DNA of 64,000 bases from Celoporthe dispersa (Eukaryota > Ascomycota > Sordariomycetes > Diaporthales > Cryphonectriaceae): positions 310,001 through 374,000 of the forward strand of contig WAID01000010.1 of the NCBI GenBank assembly GCA_016584495.1, in the 5' to 3' direction. Numbering within the stretch: the first letter of the stretch is position 1; each line of letters begins with the position of its first letter. This document shows positions 57,718 through 64,000 of this stretch, piece by piece. The notes beneath the pieces were generated by a model. The model worked only from the letters and a program-made list of their open reading frames with translations, did not search any database and had not been told where the DNA came from. The position numbers were made by a program, and so were the translations under genes.

Positions 57718-59478
57718 CTAGGCCTTCTTCTCGCCCTCGGTCTTCCCGGCTTCCGCGGCACCTGTCGGCAAGAACCACGAGGTGAAGGAGCTCTTCATAC
57801 TGTTCATGGCCTCCTTCTGCATCTGCTCTTGCACGGCAGCTTCCTCCTTGAGCCACTTTTCACCGTTCTCGCGGATCATCTTCTCGATCTCCTCGTACTG
57901 CCGCTGGCCGCGCTCACGGGCGATATCCTGGATCATCTTGCCCTGCGCGAAGGCGTCGGCAGGGTTGATCTCACCGTCGGGGACGACCATGACGCTCATG
58001 TTCTGAGGCTTGAGACCAAGCAGCGAGCCGAGAGCAGCCATGCCGCTCTTGCCCTTGTGAGGATGCTTGCGCCGCTCGGCCTCGAGCTGCTTGTTGAATT
58101 CGGCTCGCGCAATAGCCTCACGACGAGCAAATTCGGTAGGGATATGTTTGCCGTCAAACGACCTAAGGACCTTGCGCACGTCTCCATACTGCATGGTGTG
58201 GATGTATTCGAGGAAGGGAATCAGCCCGACGAGCTCCCTGTCTTGAGGCTCGCCGGTCCACTTGGGAAGGACGATCGCATTCTCTGGCTGGGCTCGGACG
58301 TGTTCGGCGTTGGTGTCGACGACGATGACCTTGGAGAGATCTCTGTTCAGGTAGGAGAGATCCTGCCGTGCCACAAGTCAGTAAAGCTTCATTGAGAGAA
58401 GGTCGTGGTGGAGCGCGACGGGAAAACCAACCTTGATAATCTCGCCGTCCTTGTACTTAGTAGCCTCGCGGAACAACGGCCACACGATAAAGTGGTACGG
58501 GTCCAGCTTTCGCAGCAGGGGTTCGGCGATAGCAAAAGGCACAGTAGTGAACAGGACAATCTCGTAGTACTGGCTCAGATAATGCAGGAAGTAGTCGACG
58601 CCAGGCCTTTTTGCCAGCCGCCAACCGTGCTCTCGCGTCCACTCGCTGTGCACGAGCATGTCCTCGAGGCTAATGACGAGTGTATATGGGCGCTCAAACA
58701 TAGGGTCGGGGTCGGGGAGGAGTTTCTCGAAGGCGGGCTCGTGGTAGTATGTCAGGACCTCCTTCATGCGCGTGGATGCGCGGTTCCACCACAGGGACAG
58801 GCCCCAGCCATTGGGCACGTCTGGGTGCCTCCTCAGGTCTTCCCCTTCCCAATTGCGGCCCAAGAAGACAACACCACCGGCCATGCCGACCAGTGTAGCG
58901 CCGAACATCCAGTTTGCCAGCTTCTGGCGCCTCCGCTCCGTGGAGGAGACGTATGCCGACGCCGGCAGCTCTCCCTTACCACGTCCACCAGCGCCTGCCG
59001 CAGCATCCTCCTCGACAGGTTCCAGCTCCGACTTGCGTGCCGCACCGCCCATCTCGTACTCGAGGGTGGAAGGGATTCCTTGGGTCAGGTCGGGAAGTTC
59101 GGACAGTGGTATCTGCTTCTCGGGTGCTTGGGTCGACCCGTCGGCTGGCCCAGTCGTCTGAGGCTTGGCCCCCGTGGATCCTGCCTTCAGTGGCTCTTTT
59201 GGAGCTCCCTCTGCATTGGTATTCTCGCTGGCATTCGCACTGCCGTCGCGCTGGGACTGCTGTTGAGGAGGAGTGGGTGATGATCGCGGAGTGGTGCTCG
59301 ATGGTGAGCTGAATCTTGAGGGAGGTGGTGGTCGCTTGCTATCTGCCAGCGCCCTGGCCCATATCGTCGGGACTGCTGCCAGCGCTGGCAGGGCCCGTCG
59401 GGCTGAGGGAGAGGAGGAGGAGGCCCATGCCGAGACAGCAGCTGGCTGGGCCAGGCGCAGGGCTGCTCTCGAGAGCAT
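57718..59478 (-). CDS. TIM50: Mitochondrial import inner membrane translocase subunit Tim50
   Basis: This is the receptor subunit of the TIM23 complex; it binds presequences in the intermembrane space. Exons 59478-58432 and 58362-57718 give 563 residues, in frame. The N-terminus is a mitochondrial presequence (MLSRAALRLAQPAAVSAWAS), followed by a Ser/Pro/Gln-rich linker and one transmembrane helix (WMFGATLVGMAGGVVFLG near residue 220). The FCP1-like phosphatase-fold domain follows: RPYTLVISLEDMLVHSEWTR, where the DxDx motif is degenerate as in all Tim50, then RPGVDYFLHYLSQYYEIVLF and KVIVVDTNAEHVRAQPENAI. The C-terminus is a coiled, charged tail. The donor at 58431 is GTTGGT. It is divergent from the gene at 60582. 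This is the clearest housekeeping gene here and has no frame break. Confidence 0.96.
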
Positions 59479-60581
59479 GACGGAGGATACTTGCGCGGGC
59501 GAGCGATAGAAAGCCGAGTGCTGTTGAGCGCTGGAGTGTAGCAAGAGGTTGTCAGATAATCTCTGTGCTGTAGGATCACAGCTTCTGGGAGGTAAGCATC
59601 GCTTTTGCGCGCGACAGTAGGCTGGGCGGTGGATCGAGAAGAGATTCAAGCCGGATCGCAAGATTTGAGCTGGTTTCTTTAGATTTCGTCACCAAAATTT
59701 GCATCACTCCACAGTAGCAGGGTACGTTGGTACCTCAGTACCCGGATAGCTCCAGGATTGCTGCAAGGGCCGCCACCACGCCACCCGAACGCGCTGCCTG
59801 CCGGCGGGGTCTTCGGTGCTGCTCTTGGCTCCCAGCGGATCCTAGCGGGTGGCCCCTCCCCCACTACCGGAGCGGCCTCCTCAACAGCAAGAATCCCGCT
59901 AAAGATCCGCTATTACCTCAGCATTTCAGGCTCAACACCTCTGCACCTCAATAATTGGACATTGGATCGATGTTTCTTCCCCGCAACAACCTCCTCCCTC
60001 TCTCCTCTCCGCTCGTCCAAGTCCTCTCTGGAACACCACACCACATCACCACGGCCAAGCCAGCCTTGACAAGTGCACGGCGCCTTGAACCCACGAACAT
60101 TCAATGATCAGCGGCCGGCGTCGACCCTCACCCTTCTTTAGAGTGCTCAAGATGGCCTTCGCGGATGCTGCATTCTGAGGGTGGCCATCCTCCCGTTGAA
60201 CTTGTCTGCACTTGACGATGGGATGGTCCACCCTCTGAGTTCTGCTCCCACTTGTGCCGTCTATTCTTGTTGATCCGCAAAGCATTCTTTGGTGACGCAT
60301 AGCAGAAGGCGACTCGAACGGCGAGCGGATACCAGACACTCGGTCATTTCGAGTCCCCAAGTCCAGCAAAAAAGCCCACCCTCGAAATTACCGAAACATT
60401 TACACATCACGCGATTCATTCGTAACCCTCCTAATTCGAGTCCCTACCACGCACGATACCCGACATTGATCCTCTATACGCGAGTATTACCTTCGATCTT
60501 CGGATTCAAGCATAAGAACACGACTGAATCTGGACGAGACGACTACGATCCAATCGTGTTTCCCTTCTGCAGTCATTAGTC
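59479..60581. other. Divergent promoter region of TIM50 and the 2EXR-like gene
   Basis: About 1.1 kb is shared upstream sequence. The frames seen are short and unsupported. It likely includes long 5' leaders on both sides. Confidence 0.5.
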
Positions 60582-61517
60582 ATGGCTCGTCGAACCTCGA
60601 AAGGCTCCCGTGCCAAGGGTGCCGGTTCGTCGCCGACCACGATTGCACCCGCCCGCCCGCCGCCCCATACCTCTGAGGCCGAGCCGGGCTCCGACGATGC
60701 CGTCAATAGCCTCGACATTGCGAGCCTGACCCTCGACGTCCCTTTGAAGCCGGTTGTGTATAGCAGGAAGAAGATTCATCCTTTCCGCCTCATGGGCTTG
60801 CCCTCGGAACTGCGTGTCAAGATCTACGAACACTACTTCGATGACATCAACGGCGTCATTGATCTCCAGCCTGGAAACTATTTCGAGATCCACAGGAAGC
60901 TCAGGATATTGCGGGTGTGTCGTACCATCTACCACGAGGCCTCTCATGTCTTCTATGGCACAAAAACCTTCCGCATTTTTCCCATCGACGGTCGCCATGT
61001 CAAGACGAAGAAGGGGCTCCTGGCTTGCATCAAGCCCCGGTGTCGCAGCCTCATGACGACCCTGGAGCTGCGCCTAGGTCCAGGCTGGGCCAGACCGTAC
61101 CGCAGCTGGGTTGTGAACGACATGCTCGGCCTCCAGGATTGCGTCAACGTCCGCTGCTTACGTGTTTATATCGAGATCGATCCCAGTGATAATATCTTCA
61201 ACGGCTGGCGCAAGTCTCCCGGCTACTACGAGAACTTCTGCCGGGATCTCCTCAACAATATCCTCAGGGGTCTGCCGAATGTCAGCAAGGTGCAGTTTGA
61301 TGCACACAGCCCGGTCAAGAAGTCTGGCAACATGACCCGGGGCCTACTGGAGACTGCCAGGGCCAACGGATGCACTATCTGCTGGGGCCCGGTGAGGGGT
61401 TGGACGGATGCTGATGATGACGATGACGAGGTCCCGGAGGAGCTCTGGCCAACCTCGGTCACCTGGAATGTGGTCAGCACGCCAACCACTGCCATCGCGC
61501 AGGACGTTGTTGCTTAG
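60582..61517 (+). CDS. 2EXR/F-box-like protein, 311 aa
   Basis: This is a single-exon gene. After a basic, disordered N-terminus (MARRTSKGSRAKGAG), the core reads HPFRLMGLPSELRVKIYEHY, then LRILRVCRTIYHEASHVFYG and KTFRIFP. This is the fungal pattern F..LP.ElR..IY......LL.vCR.iy.Ea...fYg..tF, annotated as 2EXR or F-box-like. The rest has LRLGPGWARPYRSWVVND and a C-terminal acidic DADDDDDEVPEE stretch. Hundreds of such proteins occur in Pezizomycotina with few known roles; ubiquitin ligase adaptor function is possible. Confidence 0.8.
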   Translation: MARRTSKGSRAKGAGSSPTTIAPARPPPHTSEAEPGSDDAVNSLDIASLTLDVPLKPVVYSRKKIHPFRLMGLPSELRVKIYEHYFDDINGVIDLQPGNYFEIHRKLRILRVCRTIYHEASHVFYGTKTFRIFPIDGRHVKTKKGLLACIKPRCRSLMTTLELRLGPGWARPYRSWVVNDMLGLQDCVNVRCLRVYIEIDPSDNIFNGWRKSPGYYENFCRDLLNNILRGLPNVSKVQFDAHSPVKKSGNMTRGLLETARANGCTICWGPVRGWTDADDDDDEVPEELWPTSVTWNVVSTPTTAIAQDVVA

Positions 61518-61970
61518 CATTAGGTTGATATCACTTCGGCGCAGGCGTTTTCGAGTTTCTGGGGGTTGTTAGGGTCTGGGGCTGCATTTCACGGACGAGT
61601 CAAGGCTCCGGGTTTTGTGTTTTCGTGTTTATACTGTATGAGAAGGATGAGGGCTCCAGCCGGATCATTTGAGGCATCCCCCCTTTCGTCTCCCTCTATT
61701 TTTTTTTCTCCATAAGCCACTAGCGGCCACATATGACCTCGCAGCGATGAATGAACGACGGATTTCGTTTCTTCACCTTTTTTCACTCTTCATTTCTTCA
61801 TTGTCTCTTCGCAACCAAGTCTATCAGCCCTTTCACAGGGAAATAATAATCACAGGTTACCGAGCAAGCAACGTATTGATCTTTCGTGATAACGAGCATA
61901 TCATAAGAGGCCAATTAGTTCCCAGACACTCAACAGGTGATGCATCATCTCAACCACAGTAGTCTTTCGA
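61518..61970. other. Convergent 3' intergenic region
   Basis: This lies between the 2EXR-like gene and the restored stop of the SnoaL-like gene. It has a T-run near 61700. No gene was found. Confidence 0.5.
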
Positions 61971-62811
61971 TCAAGCCCTCGCCTGCGCCCGGTACGTCTC
62001 CACGTCCACCAGGCTCACAACCCTTGAGATCTTGCCCTCTACAAACCAGTAGAACACAATCTCCCCGAACCGAACTTCCCTCCCCGTGCCCTCCACCCCA
62101 GCAAACTCCCCCAGCCGATGTGCCCGTAAAGCTCAACAGCGCAGCTACTATGCCCTTCTCCTCATCCACCACGAGACCACTAATGGCGAACGTGATGTCC
62201 CGGATCGCAGCCTGTGCGTCCGTCATGAGTCGCTGGTACACAGGCAGAGCGAGGGTCTTGCCGTTGTGGGTCACAGTGGGGTGACAAAAGGTCGGCAGGC
62301 TGGCGGTCATCTGGCGGGTGTTGATGGCGGATATGTAGGACCGGTACGTCTCGGCGAGGCTGGCGCTGCTGTCTTGGCCTGCTGGGTGAGCCGGGATGTC
62401 TGCGGCGCGTTCTGCTGCAGCGGGCTGAGGCTGGCGGGGCTGCAGGGGTTCTGTGTCGAGGATGATCTCGGCGCGGATGATTGTGGCGCTGCTGGAAGAC
62501 CAGATGAAGGCGTGCGCTGCAACCTCGACGGGGAGGGAGGCGGTCTCGTCGTCGCCTGTCTCGGTCGGTGCTGCTCTGCGGATGGTGAGGATCACCCGTG
62601 CTGCGAGGAGAGATGGGCTGGTGGCGGCGGCGGTGTTGTCCTTGAGGGCGATGTCCACTGACGAGCTGAGGATGATGTACTCTGTCCCGCTAATTCGAAC
62701 CTGAGGTGTTGGGAAGGTTGGTCTTGTGATACTGGCATCGTCCAGCCCGCCTGCGCTGGCGAGACGGCCGAGGATAGCGGAGCGGAGGACTGGATCCATC
62801 TCTCCTTGCAA
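61971..62811 (-). CDS. SnoaL/NTF2-like protein, one frame break
   Basis: This is a single-exon gene of about 279 residues. The N-terminal half (TEYIILSSSVDIALKDNTA, ARVILTIRRAAPTE, HAFIWSSSSATIIRAEIILD) is beta-rich. The second half is a SnoaL-like cone fold: LAETYRSYISAINTRQMTAS, TFCHPTVTHNGKTLALPVYQ, MTDAQAAIRDITFAISGLVV. A five-C run at 62108-62112 (plus strand) must be four so that the frame reads GEFAGVEGTGREVRFGEIVF and ends VDVETYRAQARA at 61973-61971. Without the fix the protein ends in an unrelated Gly/Arg-rich tail at 61945. SnoaL folds occur in polyketide cyclases, hydroxylases and epimerases; the reaction here is unknown. Met 62811 or 62799 may start it. Confidence 0.78.
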
Positions 62812-64000
62812 GTTCTATCTTGGATGTCTGGGAAATCTAGTGTCCTAGGTTTAATTTTGGGGTGGCTTGACAGTGGAAGAAAGCAATCAGAGTTTCCGCT
62901 GCAACATTATCTTGTCGATTGTCAACGGCTGCTTGGCGAGTGTTGGCTGTATTCCGGAACGGGACAGATCCTTCGTCTCCCACGCCCTTCCGGGTGGAGT
63001 TTCGTTGTCAGCCATTCACCGGTGACAGTATGCATCATTGCGCCCTGCCGCATACTATAATCTTTACAAGATAATATTGCGCAAACGAGGTTTAATTTCT
63101 TCAGTGTCCCGAGGTCGGGCGTTCAGGGAATCCGCGTCGATGTCAACAGGTCTTCCAACTCCAGCGAAACCCGAGACACTGTTCAGGAGCCTATCAGGAT
63201 CTAGAATTTAAACACAATACGTCACATTACTCATAATGAGCTCTGCAGAGATCGTTGACGTTTAAATATAGCTTTTATGTCGTCTGGTAAGTAAAGGCAT
63301 TGTGTCACGCCCGAGCCGTGACATACCCGGCCGCGCGTGACGGCGGCAGAGATCGTTTCGCCTTCATGAAGCTGGGATGAGATCAAGAAGATCAACGCTG
63401 CATGCGAACTCTCGTATATTTATTAGATCCGATCTTGCCGAGAAACATCGGTACCGTGCATAGGGGAGTGTCGTCTTTTTTTTTCTTCTTCCTTTTCTTT
63501 TTCCTTTTTCGAGATTCTGACACGCGAGACCCACAAGTTGCGCATCTGAAACAAACCCACGGGCTTGTGCCAATGCCGTCTCAAGTTATCCCGAATAGCC
63601 ACACGAGGAGCCCTCGTCCCGGGACCTCCTGGCGCTCTGATTCGTCCCGCGCGTATGCGCTCGCGCGCTTGTTGTGCATCCGACTTTTCCAGAGAGAGTT
63701 CCAAATTTAGAAGAAACCTGGGCGCGTGCAAAGAGGCAAGTGTTTGTGTCAGTAGCGAGCGGCAAGCCGCTGGGCATGCAGGAGGTTGGTCTCATAGCCC
63801 TGGCGCCGGCAGCTCGTCCGATGAAAACTGTCCGCTCTCTCCTCTTTTGGACGCGTGGACGGGGCCTTCTTGGTCCTGAGGCGCAGCTCCGTGACATGTT
63901 TACTCAAAAGGGAGTGAATATCTCTCCTTTTCGGAGAGACTCAATAAGGCCGGCCAGTCTCCGCAGTGATGGTCTCGTTGGCGTAAGTGAGTTTTCTTTC
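62812..64000. other. Gene-poor right end
   Basis: About 1.2 kb is upstream of the SnoaL-like gene, with T/C-rich sequence at 63477-63511. No convincing coding or RNA signal was seen, although a gene could begin beyond the window. Confidence 0.5.

Noticed and set aside
58405..59280. 291-codon plus-strand open frame
   Set aside because: It lies antisense to TIM50 exon 1, which is unmistakable.
1..64000. CRISPR arrays, bacterial operators or ribosome binding sites
   Set aside because: Intron-bearing nuclear fungal genes throughout; short tandem repeats present are microsatellites without spacer structure.
1..64000. 5S or other rRNA genes
   Set aside because: No segment resembling conserved fungal 5S or large rRNA cores was seen; only one tRNA could be supported.

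Overview
The window is nuclear DNA from a filamentous ascomycete, most likely Pezizomycotina and probably Sordariomycetes. The reasons are GT-AG introns of about 50-200 bases, GC-rich coding exons, AT- and microsatellite-rich spacers, and gene families typical of these fungi: HET-domain proteins, Clr5-domain protein, Zn2Cys6 regulator, TRI12-type and DHA2-type MFS pumps, 2EXR/F-box proteins and long-chain alcohol oxidase. Genus and species cannot be read from the sequence. All names come from motif and family recognition by eye; no database search was run.

Layout. 0-6.4 kb: a TRI12-type MFS pump cut by the left edge (-), a small Myb/SANT-like protein (+) and maleylacetate reductase (+). 6.4-8.6 kb: a microsatellite-rich spacer. 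8.6-18.8 kb: a Clr5-domain protein (+), a glycine-rich-domain (GRDP-like) protein (-), an AYR1-like short-chain reductase (+) and a HET protein (-). 19.7-36.8 kb: a run of accessory metabolic genes: flavin monooxygenase (+), zinc-less MDR oxidoreductase (-), a regulator with two Zn2Cys6 clusters (-), a type-B carboxylesterase (+), a sugar-type MFS transporter (-) and a DHA2 drug-efflux-type MFS (+). The mix of redox enzymes, a hydrolase, a regulator and two transporters looks like a small catabolic or secondary-metabolite cluster, although no backbone synthase is present. 37-44.9 kb: an APH-like kinase (-), two tandem paralogues of an uncharacterised fungal family (+,+), an ankyrin protein (-) and an F-box-type protein (+). 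45.6 kb: tRNA-Thr(AGU). 47-55.3 kb: long-chain fatty alcohol oxidase (+), a second HET protein (+) and an unrecognised acidic protein (-). 57.7-62.8 kb: TIM50 (-), a 2EXR/F-box-like protein (+) and a SnoaL-like protein (-).

The most striking pattern is that ten of the roughly 22 protein genes carry one or more single-base frame breaks, fourteen in total. Each lies in a short mononucleotide run, and each is fixed by one added or removed base, after which splice phases, family motifs and stop codons all agree. The other genes, including TIM50, the GRDP-like gene and maleylacetate reductase, are intact. Homopolymer sequencing error is the simplest explanation; recent decay of accessory genes is the alternative. 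Gene spans below are given through these breaks.
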